DNA of 64,000 bases from Chersky-267 sp963744115 (lineage in GTDB: Bacteria; Chloroflexota; Limnocylindria; Limnocylindrales; CSP1-4): contig CAVUSI010000002.1 of the NCBI GenBank assembly GCA_963744115.1, forward strand, positions 1-64,000. The letters are read 5' to 3'. The translations under genes were made by a program, and so were the position numbers. The notes under the pieces are model-generated. The model was not told the origin of the DNA. It did not search any database and was given only the letters and a program-made list of their open reading frames with translations. Positions 26,004 through 35,581 of the stretch are shown in pieces; the first letter of the stretch is position 1; every line of letters starts with the position of its first letter.

Positions 26004-26324
26004 TGGGACCCCCTCGACGTCGGCGGACCGTCGTCGTCTCTCGCGGCGCGATTCCCGCGTCGCCCCTCATCGGGAAGGCGACGTTGACCGAGGGAGCTTT
26101 CAGTGGAACTTTCATCGGTGACCGATAGCACCACTTTCTGGTGCCCCCTGACACCGGCCGCGCGATCGTGACGATGAGACGGGCCTCATCCGAGCCGCGC
26201 GGCTCGGCGCTCACAGGCACCACGGGCCCCGGATGGGCGCGATTCCCCTGTTGACGCCGGTCCGACCGAGGTTGACACTCGCCGAGCCCAATCCCGGACG
26301 GCGCAACCACGCCAGGGGAATCTG
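26004..26324. promoter_or_regulatory. Divergent 321-base control region between TadE and subtilase genes
   Basis: No gene is seen here. The centre holds a perfect 6-1-6 palindrome (ATCGGT-G-ACCGAT, 26114-26126) followed immediately by a second hairpin (GCACC, 7-base loop, GGTGC, 26128-26144). Two adjacent inverted repeats in a divergent gap suggest operator sites controlling one or both surface operons. The stretch around 26085-26140 is visibly less GC-rich than the flanks. Confidence 0.45.
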
Positions 26325-29300
26325 ATGAGGGGACAGCGGACTCGTTCCTTCCGGATCGGCATCGCCGCCGCGATGCTGCTGCTGATGCTGCTGCCCGCGG
26401 GCGTCACCTCTGCCGCCCCGACAGCACCCGGGATCGCGGGCGATGCGAACGACCCGGCCGTCACGAGCTGGATCGTGACCGTTCGGCCGGGCACCGATCA
26501 GGTCAAGCGGTCGAGCGCTCGCTCGCTGGCGCACGCCGCCGGTGGCCGGGCCGGTCGCCTGTACAACCATGCGCTCAAGGGCTTCGTCTTCCACGGCACC
26601 GCCCTCGAGGCGGCCCAGCTCCGTCGCGACCCGACGATCCGGTCGGTCGTGCCGAACGGCAAGGTCCACCTCTTCGCGGACGGCATCCCGACCGGCGTGG
26701 CGAGGATCCGGGCGAACCACCCGACCGAGCCGAGCGCGGCCAGCGAAGGGTTCACCGGCAGGGGCGTCAAGGTGGCGATCCTCGACACCGGCATCGACCT
26801 GACCCACCCAGACCTCGTCCCCAACCTCGACATCGCGCTCGGCCGGAACTGCATGACGGCCGGGCCTCCGCAGGACGGTCACGGGCACGGGACGCACGTG
26901 GCGGGCATCGTGGCCGCGGCCGCGAACGGCCTCGGGGTCGTGGGTGTCGCGCCGGAAGCGACCCTCGTCCCGTTCAAGGTCCTCGACGACACGGGTTCGG
27001 GGGAATGGTCGAACCTCATCTGTGCCGTCGACTACCTGACCGGCCTGGCGACCGACTCCGACCCGACCAACGACATCAAGGTCGCCAACATGAGCCTCGG
27101 CGACGTCGGGACGATCGGGACGTGCACCGACGGCGGGATCCGCGAGGCGATCTGTCGGGCCCACGCCGCCGGGATCACGTTCGTCGCCGCGGCCGGCAAC
27201 TCGACGGTCGACGCGTCGACCTTCATCCCCGGCGCGTTCCCCGAGGTGATCGACGTCTCGGCCCTGACCGATCTCGACGGTGAGCCCGGCGGCCAGGGCG
27301 GCTGCTGGCTGTTCTACTTCTACTGCGACGACACGCTCGCTGAGTTCAGCAACTTCGGCTCGATCATCGACGTGACGGCGCCGGGGACGCAGATCTACTC
27401 CGACTGGACGGGCGGCGGATACGCCAGCGAGATGGGGACGAGCATGGCGTCGCCGCACGTCACCGGCGTCGCCGCGCTCCTGCTGGCCGCGAAGCCGAGC
27501 CTCAAGCCGGACGACATCGAGGCCCTCCTGAAGTCCACCGGGGAGTGTCCGAACGGCCAGTTCGCCGATGCCGACGGAAGCGGCGACTGCGCGGGCAAGG
27601 GCCAGTGGGGCAACGATCCCGACGGCGTCGCCGAACCGCTCGTCAGCGCGCTCCACGCGGTCGAGAACGGGCTCTCGAGCGACCGACACCCGGTGGTCCA
27701 CATCACCTCGCCGGTCGACGGCGGCGCCGTCTCCGGGCAGGTGGTCGTGACCGCGAACGCGACCGACGACGTCGGCGTCACGCAGGTCGCGTTCTCCGTC
27801 AACGGCGCACTGGTGTCGACCGACACCGACGGCACCAACGGCTGGTCGGCGACCTGGGACACGTCAACGATCGTCGGTGGCACCTACTCGATCAAGGCCG
27901 TCGCGACCGACACGATCGGCCAGACCGGGAGCAGCGCGATCACCGTGCGCGCGGGTGTCAACGTCCAGGGTGACTGGGTCGGCCACCTCGGTAACGACGG
28001 CCAGGTCCTCGCCAACTGGAACAGCGGGACCGACTACGTCAACCTGCCCGCCGGCGTCACGTTCACGGTCGAGCAGGCTTCGCGGTACACCTGGGCGTCG
28101 CCGACCACCGACGTCCGCGCCCTCGAGAGCCCAAGCGGCTCGGAGCGGCGCGCCCAGACCTGGTCGGACAACAACCAGATCCGCGTGCGTCTGAACTTCG
28201 CCAATGCCTACAGCGGACCGATCCACCTGTATGCGCTCGACTGGGATTCGTACGGCCCGCGTGGCGAGTCGGTCAGTGTCGACGACGGGAGCGGCAAGCG
28301 CACGGTGTCCCTCGCAGCGAATACGTTCGTCAACGGCGCCTGGGTCCACTTCAAGATCAACGTCGCGGCCGGCGGGTCGGTCGTGGTCACCGTCGACCGG
28401 ACCGCCGGCGGGAACGCCGTGCTGTCGGGGTTGTTCCTCGGCGAGGCCGGAGCGCCTCCGCCTCCGCCTCCGCCGCCTCCCACGACGGACCTGCCGGGCG
28501 CCCAGGGCAACTGGGTCGGCCGCTATGGGGCCGACGGCAGTGTCCTGGCGAACTGGGACGGGACCGTCGACCTGGTGAACCTACCGGCTGGCGTCTCGTT
28601 CACGGCCGAACAGGCGGCGCGCTACAGCTGGGCCGCCCCGACGACCGATATCCGCGCCCTCCAGAGCCCGGACCAGTCCGAGCGGCGGGCACGGACCTGG
28701 TACGACGGGAGCCAGGTCCGACTTCGCCTGACATTCACCGGGGCCTACAGCGGCACGCTCCACGTCTATGCCGTCGACTGGGATACCTACGGCCCGCGTG
28801 GCGAGGACATCAGCGTCAACGATGGGCAGGGGATCCGCACGGCGCACCTGGCGGCCAACTCGTTCGTCAACGGCGCCTGGGTGCATTTCCCGATCACCGT
28901 CCCGGCGGGCGGGAGCGTGGTGATCACCGTCGACCGGACGGCGGGCGGCAACGTCGTCCTGTCCGGGCTATTCCTGGGCGGCGCCACCGGGACCCCGCCC
29001 CCGACGCCCACGCCGGTGCCCACGCCGACCCCGACGCCGACTCCGACTCCGACCCCGACGCCGACTCCGACTCCGACTCCGACCCCGACGCCGACGCCGA
29101 CTCCGACGCCGACTCCGACTCCGACGCCTACGCCGACTCCGACGCCCACGCCGACGCCTACGCCGACTCCGACGCCCACGCCGACGCCGACTCCGACGCT
29201 GCCGGGCGCGCCGACGGGGCTGACGGCGACTCCCGCCAACGCGAGAGTGACCCTGTCCTGGACGGCTCCGGCTTCGAACGGCGGAAGTGCGATCACCGGC

Positions 29301-29765
29301 TATTCGATCTTCCGGAGCACGTCATCGGGCAGCGAGTCGCTGCTGACGACGATCGGCGTGGCGAGCACCTACATCGACACCGCCGTCACCAACGGGACGA
29401 CCTACTTCTATCAGGTCGCCGCCCGCAACGCGGTCGGGACCGGTGGACGCTCGAGCGAAGCTTCCGCCAAGCCGGCGACCGTGCCGAGCGCACCACGCAA
29501 CGTGTCGGCCTCGCGCAACGCGACGAAGGGCGTGACCGTGACGTGGACCGCCCCGTCCTCGAACGGTGGCTCCGCCCTGACCGGGTATCGCGTCTACCGC
29601 TCGACGGCGAGCAACAGCGAGACGTTCCTGGTCGCGATCGGGAACGTCACGACCTACGTCGACACGGCGACGACCTCGGGGGTCCGCTACTACTACAAGA
29701 TCGCGGCGGTCAACGCGGTCGGTGTGGGCGCCCTGTCGGGGCAATCGAGCGCGATCGCGCGATAG
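26325..29765 (+). CDS. Secreted modular subtilisin-like serine protease
   Basis: This 1146-residue exported protein has a signal peptide at 1-30 and an I9-type propeptide to about 115. The S8 domain runs from about 145 to 455: D154 in ILDTGID, H188 in GHGTHVAG, N292 and S373 in GTSMASP. A Big-like domain follows (about 465-545). Next come two copies of a roughly 150-residue domain beginning QGDWVGHLG and QGNWVGRYG (about 547-705 and 725-885), which I do not recognise. A Thr-Pro linker of about 70 residues (887-962) leads to two fibronectin type III domains. It likely degrades extracellular protein while bound to a surface or polymer. ATG 26325 gives a clean signal peptide. Confidence 0.9.
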   Translation: MRGQRTRSFRIGIAAAMLLLMLLPAGVTSAAPTAPGIAGDANDPAVTSWIVTVRPGTDQVKRSSARSLAHAAGGRAGRLYNHALKGFVFHGTALEAAQLRRDPTIRSVVPNGKVHLFADGIPTGVARIRANHPTEPSAASEGFTGRGVKVAILDTGIDLTHPDLVPNLDIALGRNCMTAGPPQDGHGHGTHVAGIVAAAANGLGVVGVAPEATLVPFKVLDDTGSGEWSNLICAVDYLTGLATDSDPTNDIKVANMSLGDVGTIGTCTDGGIREAICRAHAAGITFVAAAGNSTVDASTFIPGAFPEVIDVSALTDLDGEPGGQGGCWLFYFYCDDTLAEFSNFGSIIDVTAPGTQIYSDWTGGGYASEMGTSMASPHVTGVAALLLAAKPSLKPDDIEALLKSTGECPNGQFADADGSGDCAGKGQWGNDPDGVAEPLVSALHAVENGLSSDRHPVVHITSPVDGGAVSGQVVVTANATDDVGVTQVAFSVNGALVSTDTDGTNGWSATWDTSTIVGGTYSIKAVATDTIGQTGSSAITVRAGVNVQGDWVGHLGNDGQVLANWNSGTDYVNLPAGVTFTVEQASRYTWASPTTDVRALESPSGSERRAQTWSDNNQIRVRLNFANAYSGPIHLYALDWDSYGPRGESVSVDDGSGKRTVSLAANTFVNGAWVHFKINVAAGGSVVVTVDRTAGGNAVLSGLFLGEAGAPPPPPPPPPTTDLPGAQGNWVGRYGADGSVLANWDGTVDLVNLPAGVSFTAEQAARYSWAAPTTDIRALQSPDQSERRARTWYDGSQVRLRLTFTGAYSGTLHVYAVDWDTYGPRGEDISVNDGQGIRTAHLAANSFVNGAWVHFPITVPAGGSVVITVDRTAGGNVVLSGLFLGGATGTPPPTPTPVPTPTPTPTPTPTPTPTPTPTPTPTPTPTPTPTPTPTPTPTPTPTPTPTPTPTPTPTPTPTLPGAPTGLTATPANARVTLSWTAPASNGGSAITGYSIFRSTSSGSESLLTTIGVASTYIDTAVTNGTTYFYQVAARNAVGTGGRSSEASAKPATVPSAPRNVSASRNATKGVTVTWTAPSSNGGSALTGYRVYRSTASNSETFLVAIGNVTTYVDTATTSGVRYYYKIAAVNAVGVGALSGQSSAIAR
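28999..29200 (+). repeat. Thr-Pro coding hexamer repeat in the subtilase linker
   Basis: About 200 bases of degenerate six-base units (CCGACN, ACGCCN) encode alternating Thr and Pro. Because the unit is a multiple of three, slippage changes linker length without shifting frame. The reading frame is intact through this copy. Confidence 0.85.
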
Positions 29766-29802
29766 TCCGAGGCCGCGGCGGCGCGAGCCGCCCACCGGCC
29801 CG

Positions 29803-32133
29803 TCAGGCCGCCCGCAGGGTCAGCTCGGCGGAGACGTCCGGGTCGATCGACGCGTAGAGCTCCTCCTCCTGCGCCATGTGCAGGCGAACGATCGCATCCA
29901 GTCCGTAGAGCGCTCGCTGGACATCCGTCCGGTCGTCGACGGTCGGCCCGTCCGTCCCGATCTCGTCGACGATCCGTCCGAAGAGCCGGACGAGATGGAA
30001 GATCTCGATGTGCGTCCGATGGAGCGCGGCGGTGGCATCGTCGGTCCCGATGGCCGAGCTCAGGAGCGGATAGACCTCGCGATCCTCCTCTTCCTCGTGC
30101 GGGACGAGCGTCTCGACGAGGAACGCCCGGACCCCGATGAGCGCGTCGCGCGCCTCGGCCGGGTCCATCGTGTCGAGGTGGTCCGCGATGACGCGGAGCC
30201 GGGCGATCCCCGGGGCCAGTGTCCGGTGCTCGGTCATCAGGCGCGCCCCGGTGTCCGCCCACCCGGGAACCACGATCGGTCGCTCCAGCCCGCCGCGCAG
30301 GGCGCGCAGCGCGTTGAGGATGACCGCCACGTCGATCGCCTCCTGGAGCAGGGCGCCGGCGACGACCGGCAGGAACCCGAACGCCGCGAGGACCATCGCC
30401 GCGAGCGACATGCCCATCCCGGCGATCACGCTCTGGACGGCGATCGATCGTGAATGGCGAGCGATCCGAACCGCTTCGGCGAGCCGGTCGAGCCGGTCGA
30501 CGGTGATGACGATATCGGCGGCCTCCGAGGATGCCGTCGCCCCTCGAGCGCCCATCGCCACGCCGACGTCGGCGACCGCAAGGGCGGGAGCGTCGTTGAT
30601 CCCGTCCCCGACCATCACCAGCGGCCCGCCGGCGATGTCGCGCTCGGTACGCACGGCATCCACCTTGTCGGCCGGGGCGCGATCCGCGAGGACGCCATCG
30701 AGCCCGATCGCTGCGCCGACGAGCTCGGCGACCGCGTGATGGTCGCCGGTGACCATCACGATCCGAGTGAACCCCGCCCGTCGCAGGCTCCTGACCGCCC
30801 GCGGCGTCTCCGGCCGGATCGGATCGTCGAGGATGAGCGCCCCGGCGATCCGGCCGTCGACTCGAACGAAGACGTTCGATGAGCCCTCCATCACCGCTCG
30901 CCGCCGGAGCTCGCGCGCCCACGTCGGCAGCCCATCCTCGCCGCCCACGAACCCGGCCGACCCGACCGCCACCGCGCGGCCCTCGACCGTGCCGGCCACC
31001 CCGCCCCCGGGGGTCTCGACGACGTCGATCGGCAACGACATCGTCAGATCGCGCCGGCGGGCCGCATGGACGATCGCCGCAGCGAGCACGTGCGGGGACG
31101 CCTGCTCGAGCGTCGCAGCCAGCCGCAGAAGCTCATCCGGATCGCCGTCCGGGGCCTCGACCGTGGCGAGGTGCGGTCGACCCGCCGTCAGCGTCCCGGT
31201 CTTGTCGAACAGGAGCACGCGCGCCCGCGCCAGTGCTTCGAGGGGACCGCCGCCCTTGACGATGACCCCGCGGCGGGCCGCACGCGAGATGCCGGCGACG
31301 ATCGCGATCGGCGCGGCGAGGAGCAGGGGACAGGGCGTCGCCACGACGAGGACCGCGAGCGCCCGGGTCGGGTCGCCCGAGAGGATCCAGGCGAGCCCGG
31401 CCATCCCGAGCGTCAGCGGGACGAAGTACAGGGCATAGCGATCGGCCAATCGCACGAACGGCGCCTTCGCCTGGCCCGCTTCCTCGACCAGACGGACGAT
31501 GCCGGCATACGTGCTGGCGTCCGCCGTCGCGATCGCCTGGAGGTCGAACGGGCCGCCGGCGTTGACCACCCCGGACGAGACGGTATCCCCCTCCTCACGG
31601 TTGACCAGCCGGCTCTCGCCGGTCAGGGCCGACTCGTCGAGGACCGCCGGGTCACCCCGGACGACACCGTCGACAGGGACGACCTCACCCGGGCGCACGA
31701 GGAGCCGATCGCCGACGCGGACCTCGCCGATCGGGCACACGTCGAGCTCGCCGCCACGGTACCGTCGGACATCGTTCGGTGCCCGCCCGAGCAGGGCGGT
31801 CAGCTCGCGGTGTGCGCGACCCTCGGCGTAGGACTCGAGCGCCTCCCCAGTCGCGAGCATCACGGCGATGACCGACGCCGCGAACAGCTCACCGAGGGCG
31901 AGCGCACCGGCGATCGCCAGCACGGCGATGACGTCGACCCCGGCCTTGCCCGCCAGGAGGTCGCGGACGATCGACCACGCCAGCCGGATCCCGACGATGA
32001 CCGCGGGCACCGCCCAGACCCAGGCGGCGGCATCGTGACGGCCGACCAGGGTCAGGATCAGGCCACCGACAAGGCCGGCGCTGGTCAGGACGAGAAGCGC
32101 GAACGGGCGCACGCGCGCGATGAGGTCGGTCAC
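29803..32133 (-). CDS. P1B-5-type metal-transporting ATPase with C-terminal hemerythrin domain
   Basis: This 776-residue inner-membrane pump has TGES (171-174), a TPCP metal motif (266-269) in the core helix, DKTGT (310-314), GDGIND (509-514) and QEAID (597-601) in the last helix. There is no N-terminal metal-binding domain. Residues about 632-765 form a hemerythrin-like domain with His/Glu candidates at 636, 679-683, 705-708, 752 and 756-757. TPCP, QExxD and a terminal hemerythrin are features of P1B-5 ATPases, reported for Ni/Fe/Co export. The HP dipeptide region reads SPHVL rather than SEHP. The hemerythrin may sense iron or oxygen. The gene stands alone. Confidence 0.88.
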   Translation of the reverse strand: MTDLIARVRPFALLVLTSAGLVGGLILTLVGRHDAAAWVWAVPAVIVGIRLAWSIVRDLLAGKAGVDVIAVLAIAGALALGELFAASVIAVMLATGEALESYAEGRAHRELTALLGRAPNDVRRYRGGELDVCPIGEVRVGDRLLVRPGEVVPVDGVVRGDPAVLDESALTGESRLVNREEGDTVSSGVVNAGGPFDLQAIATADASTYAGIVRLVEEAGQAKAPFVRLADRYALYFVPLTLGMAGLAWILSGDPTRALAVLVVATPCPLLLAAPIAIVAGISRAARRGVIVKGGGPLEALARARVLLFDKTGTLTAGRPHLATVEAPDGDPDELLRLAATLEQASPHVLAAAIVHAARRRDLTMSLPIDVVETPGGGVAGTVEGRAVAVGSAGFVGGEDGLPTWARELRRRAVMEGSSNVFVRVDGRIAGALILDDPIRPETPRAVRSLRRAGFTRIVMVTGDHHAVAELVGAAIGLDGVLADRAPADKVDAVRTERDIAGGPLVMVGDGINDAPALAVADVGVAMGARGATASSEAADIVITVDRLDRLAEAVRIARHSRSIAVQSVIAGMGMSLAAMVLAAFGFLPVVAGALLQEAIDVAVILNALRALRGGLERPIVVPGWADTGARLMTEHRTLAPGIARLRVIADHLDTMDPAEARDALIGVRAFLVETLVPHEEEEDREVYPLLSSAIGTDDATAALHRTHIEIFHLVRLFGRIVDEIGTDGPTVDDRTDVQRALYGLDAIVRLHMAQEEELYASIDPDVSAELTLRAA

Positions 32134-32336
32134 GACTCGGATTCTGACAGGGTCGGGCCAGCCCGGCCGCGAGCGGTGCCGACCGGTGCGACTGGGCCGT
32201 TGTACCCGGGAATCGTGCCGTCGGCCTCTGGCGCGCGGTCGTCGTCGGGACTAGACCGGTCAGGTCGAGCCGGGGATCCCCGGTCGATCCTGCGCGCCGT
32301 CACGGCGCGGGTCCCTGCGGGGACGAGGAGGCATTC

Positions 32337-33878
32337 ATGGCCGTCCTTGAGAAGGAGTTCACCTATGCTCCGCCCGGCGCGGCCGGGAGTCCGGTCCCGC
32401 TCAAGGAGCGGTACGACAACTTCATCGGCGGGCGATGGGTCGCCCCGACGAAGGGCGAGTACACGGTCGACCTGACTCCGGCGACGGGCCGTCCGATCAC
32501 CGAGGTGCCGAAGTCCTCCGCAGAGGATGTCGAGCTCGCGCTCGACGCGGCGCATGCCGCCAAGGTCGCCTGGGCCGAGACGTCGGTCACGGAGCGCTCG
32601 CGGGTCCTCAACGCGATCGCCGACGTCATCGACGCGAACCAGGAGATGCTGGCCGTCGCCGAGAGCTGGGAGAACGGCAAGCCGGTGCGCGAGACGCTCG
32701 GCGCCGACATCCCCCTCGCAGCGGACCACTTCCGCTACTTCGCGAGCGTGATCCGCGGGGAAGAGGGTTCGATCTCGGAGATCGACAAGGACACGATCGC
32801 CTACCAGTTCCACGAGCCACTCGGCGTCGTGGCCCAGATCATCCCGTTCAACTTCCCGATCCTGATGGCGGCGTGGAAGATCGCACCGGCCCTCGCGGCC
32901 GGGAACGTCACCGTCGTGAAGCCTGCCAGCCCGACCCCATGGTCGATCCTCAAGCTCATGGAGCTGATCGAGCCGATCGTCCCGGCGGGCGTCGTCAACG
33001 TCGTCAACGGACCGGGAGCCGAGGTCGGGATGGCCCTTGCCTCGAGCAAGCGGATCGCCAAGGTCGCGTTCACCGGTGAGACCGGCACCGGCCGGATGAT
33101 CATGCAGTACGCCGCCCAGAGCCTGATCCCATCGACGACCGAGCTCGGCGGGAAGTCCCCGAACATCTTCTTCGAGGACGTCATGTCGGCCGACGACGAC
33201 TTCTTCGACAAGACGATCGAGGGACTCGTCCTCTACGCGTTCAACAAGGGTGAGGTCTGCACGTGTCCGTCACGCGCGCTCATCCAGGCGTCGATCTACG
33301 AACCGTTCATGAAGCGGGCGCTGGAGCGGATCGCCCAGATCCGCCAGGGCCACCCGCTCGACATCACGACGCAGATCGGGGCGCAGGTCTCGACGGCGCA
33401 GCTCGAGAAGATCACGAACTACGTGAAGATCGGGCAAGCCGAAGGGGCTGAGCTACTGATCGGCGGCCAGCGGAATCTCCTGCCCGATGAGCTCGCCGGC
33501 GGGTATTACTTCCAGCCGACGGTCTTCAAGGGCGACAACCGGATGCGGATCTTCCAGGAGGAGATCTTCGGACCGGTCCTCGCGGTCACGACCTTCAAAG
33601 ACGAGGCCGAGGCCCTCGAGATCGCCAACGACTCGATGTACGGACTGGGCGCAGGCGTCTGGACCCGCGACACGAGCCGCGCCTTCCGGATGGGCCGCGC
33701 CATCAAGGCCGGTCGCGTCTGGACCAATTGCTATCACCTGTATCCCGCGGGAGCGGCGTTCGGCGGCTACAAGGCCTCCGGCGTCGGTCGCGAGAATCAC
33801 AAGATGATGCTCGATCATTACACCCAGACCAAGTGCCTCCTCGTGAGCTACAGCCCCAAGGCACTCGGTCTGTTCTAG
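32337..33878 (+). CDS. NAD-dependent aldehyde dehydrogenase (AldB/ExaC-like)
   Basis: This 513-residue enzyme has PFNFP (170-174), E269 in ELGGKSPN and catalytic C308 in NKGEVCTCPSR. The CTCPSR context and overall length match the acetaldehyde/aldehyde dehydrogenases of alcohol oxidation (AldB, ExaC, AcoD). GAGGAGG lies a few bases before ATG 32337. The DUF779 gene overlaps its stop by one base, a common pairing. It oxidises small aldehydes to acids in the cytosol. It could also serve betaine aldehyde from the choline dehydrogenase at 48166, but the subgroup argues against a dedicated BetB. Confidence 0.9.
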   Translation: MAVLEKEFTYAPPGAAGSPVPLKERYDNFIGGRWVAPTKGEYTVDLTPATGRPITEVPKSSAEDVELALDAAHAAKVAWAETSVTERSRVLNAIADVIDANQEMLAVAESWENGKPVRETLGADIPLAADHFRYFASVIRGEEGSISEIDKDTIAYQFHEPLGVVAQIIPFNFPILMAAWKIAPALAAGNVTVVKPASPTPWSILKLMELIEPIVPAGVVNVVNGPGAEVGMALASSKRIAKVAFTGETGTGRMIMQYAAQSLIPSTTELGGKSPNIFFEDVMSADDDFFDKTIEGLVLYAFNKGEVCTCPSRALIQASIYEPFMKRALERIAQIRQGHPLDITTQIGAQVSTAQLEKITNYVKIGQAEGAELLIGGQRNLLPDELAGGYYFQPTVFKGDNRMRIFQEEIFGPVLAVTTFKDEAEALEIANDSMYGLGAGVWTRDTSRAFRMGRAIKAGRVWTNCYHLYPAGAAFGGYKASGVGRENHKMMLDHYTQTKCLLVSYSPKALGLF

Positions 33879-34213
33879 TGGCGGGACACCCGACGGAGGG
33901 AGGCCGGGTCGGCGCGACGCCTGAGGCACTCGACGTGATCGAGCGACTCACGGCGAAGCACGGACCGCTGGTCTTCCTCCAGTCCGGTGGCTGCTGCGAT
34001 GGCAGCTCGCCCCTGTGCGTACGCCGGAGCGAGCTGCTGATCGGCCCGAACGACATCCTCGTTGGCGAGGTCGGACCGGCTTCCTTCTATGTCGACCGTG
34101 AGCAGGATGAGCGCTGGGGTAAGCCCCGGTTCGTCGTCGGCGTCTCGGCGGGCGCAGGCGACACGTTCTCGCTCGAAGGTCGAGAGGACCTCCACTTCAT
34201 CCTCGTCGAGTAG
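33878..34213 (+). CDS. DUF779 protein
   Basis: This 111-residue protein has the family hallmark FLQSGGCCDGSSPLC. The GTG start shares one base with the TAG of the aldehyde dehydrogenase, so translation is coupled. The Cys-Cys and downstream Cys could bind metal or reduce a thiol. DUF779 genes regularly accompany AldB-type aldehyde dehydrogenases, but their role is unproven. No signal peptide is present. Confidence 0.85.
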   Translation: MAGHPTEGGRVGATPEALDVIERLTAKHGPLVFLQSGGCCDGSSPLCVRRSELLIGPNDILVGEVGPASFYVDREQDERWGKPRFVVGVSAGAGDTFSLEGREDLHFILVE

Positions 34214-34252
34214 GACGCGACGCCCTGCTCGGGAGGCCAGGGCTCGCCTGGA

Positions 34253-35446
34253 TCAGGGGCGACGGATGGTCGCGACGTCGCACAGCGTGAGGCCGGCGTC
34301 ACTGCACGTCGCGAAGGCCAGCAGCTGGCCGTGATCGGTCAGGGCGGTGCCGATGTTCCCGAGTCCGGGCACGGCGCTCGCCGCGACAGTCGCGTGCGCC
34401 AGGTGCTCGCCGCCGTCGTCGCTTCGCCGGACCAGGATGTCTCCCAGCGCGGCCGCGGTCGAGGTCGCGAGGCCCGACCGGCTGTAGCTGACCAGCGTCG
34501 CACCGTGCCCCTCGACCGCGACGGAACCCTCGAAGATGGTCGAGTCCGTGGTCGGATCGGCCAGTCGGCGCGTTCCCACGTGGCGGCCGCGGTCGCTCGA
34601 GTGAAGGAACCAGAGGCTGCCATCGGTCGCCTGGAACTCGCCCACCAGGTACGGACCGGCCGCGCTCAGCGACGGCCAGCCGAAGGTCGGGCGATCGAAG
34701 ATCGTCCTCGCCGAATGGAAGCTGGAGCCGCCGTCGCTGGATCGGCTGAGGACGATCGAGTCCGCCGGTCCATCGCCGCTCGGAGTCCAGGCGAGATAGA
34801 CGTCGTTCCCGGTCGCGGCCAGTCCGATGAGGCCGTCGGTGAAGGTCGGATCGCCTGGTGAGAACGTGGAGGTGGTCGTGCCGATGCGATGCACCGCGGA
34901 GAAGTGGCGACCGCCGTCGGTGCTCCGACGCAGGTCGATCGCGCCGGTGACCCGGTTCGTCCAGACGACGAACACGCCGGCCGAGCTGATCGCCACCGAC
35001 TGCTCGCCGATCCGTCGATCGGTGACGACACGGGCGACCTGGCGGGGACCGCCCCAGGTCTCGCCGCCGTCGGTGCTCCGGCGGATGAACAGATACGCAG
35101 CGGTCGCGTCATGGGCGCGGTAGGCGAAGACGACGAGCGAGCCGCGGGCGGCGATCGCAGGGTCGCCGAGGACGGAGGTGAACCGCGCGTCGGGCTGCGC
35201 CAGGATCTTCGGAGATGACCAGTGACGCCCGTCATCCGTCGAACTGCGGTACTCGATCTGGCCGTTCAGCCGGCTGTCGACGAGGTGGACCCGATCGTCG
35301 GCGACCGCGAGCGACCGGGCATACGACGGGAACGCGTCGTGGGTCTGGGTGATCATCGTGGGCCCGGTCCACGATGCCGCGGCGACCGGCGCCGCGATCA
35401 TCAGGGACGCCACGAGAGCGATCGCGGCCGGAGCAAGATGACGCAT
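34253..35446 (-). CDS. Secreted BNR/Asp-box repeat protein (sialidase-like propeller)
   Basis: This 397-residue protein has a signal peptide (ALVASLMIAAPVAAA) and at least five Asp-box repeats: RSTDGGETW, RSTDGGRHF, RSSDGGSSF, HSSDRGRHV and RRSDDGGEHL. These mark a beta-propeller of the sialidase/exo-alpha fold. No RIP/FRIP motif or catalytic Tyr-Glu pair is evident, so enzymatic sialidase activity is not supported. It is probably an exported binding or structural propeller. It converges with DUF779 across 39 bases. Confidence 0.78.
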   Translation of the reverse strand: MRHLAPAAIALVASLMIAAPVAAASWTGPTMITQTHDAFPSYARSLAVADDRVHLVDSRLNGQIEYRSSTDDGRHWSSPKILAQPDARFTSVLGDPAIAARGSLVVFAYRAHDATAAYLFIRRSTDGGETWGGPRQVARVVTDRRIGEQSVAISSAGVFVVWTNRVTGAIDLRRSTDGGRHFSAVHRIGTTTSTFSPGDPTFTDGLIGLAATGNDVYLAWTPSGDGPADSIVLSRSSDGGSSFHSARTIFDRPTFGWPSLSAAGPYLVGEFQATDGSLWFLHSSDRGRHVGTRRLADPTTDSTIFEGSVAVEGHGATLVSYSRSGLATSTAAALGDILVRRSDDGGEHLAHATVAASAVPGLGNIGTALTDHGQLLAFATCSDAGLTLCDVATIRRP

Positions 35447-35581
35447 GGTTCGGACCCTCCCGGGATCGACCGGAGTCGACCCGCCTCGTGCGCACTCGTC
35501 GGCCGTTGGACGCGCTCCGGCGGCGGTGTGTTGCGCCCCCGGCGATGGCTAGCGCTCGACCGGTGGACGTACACTCCCGGC

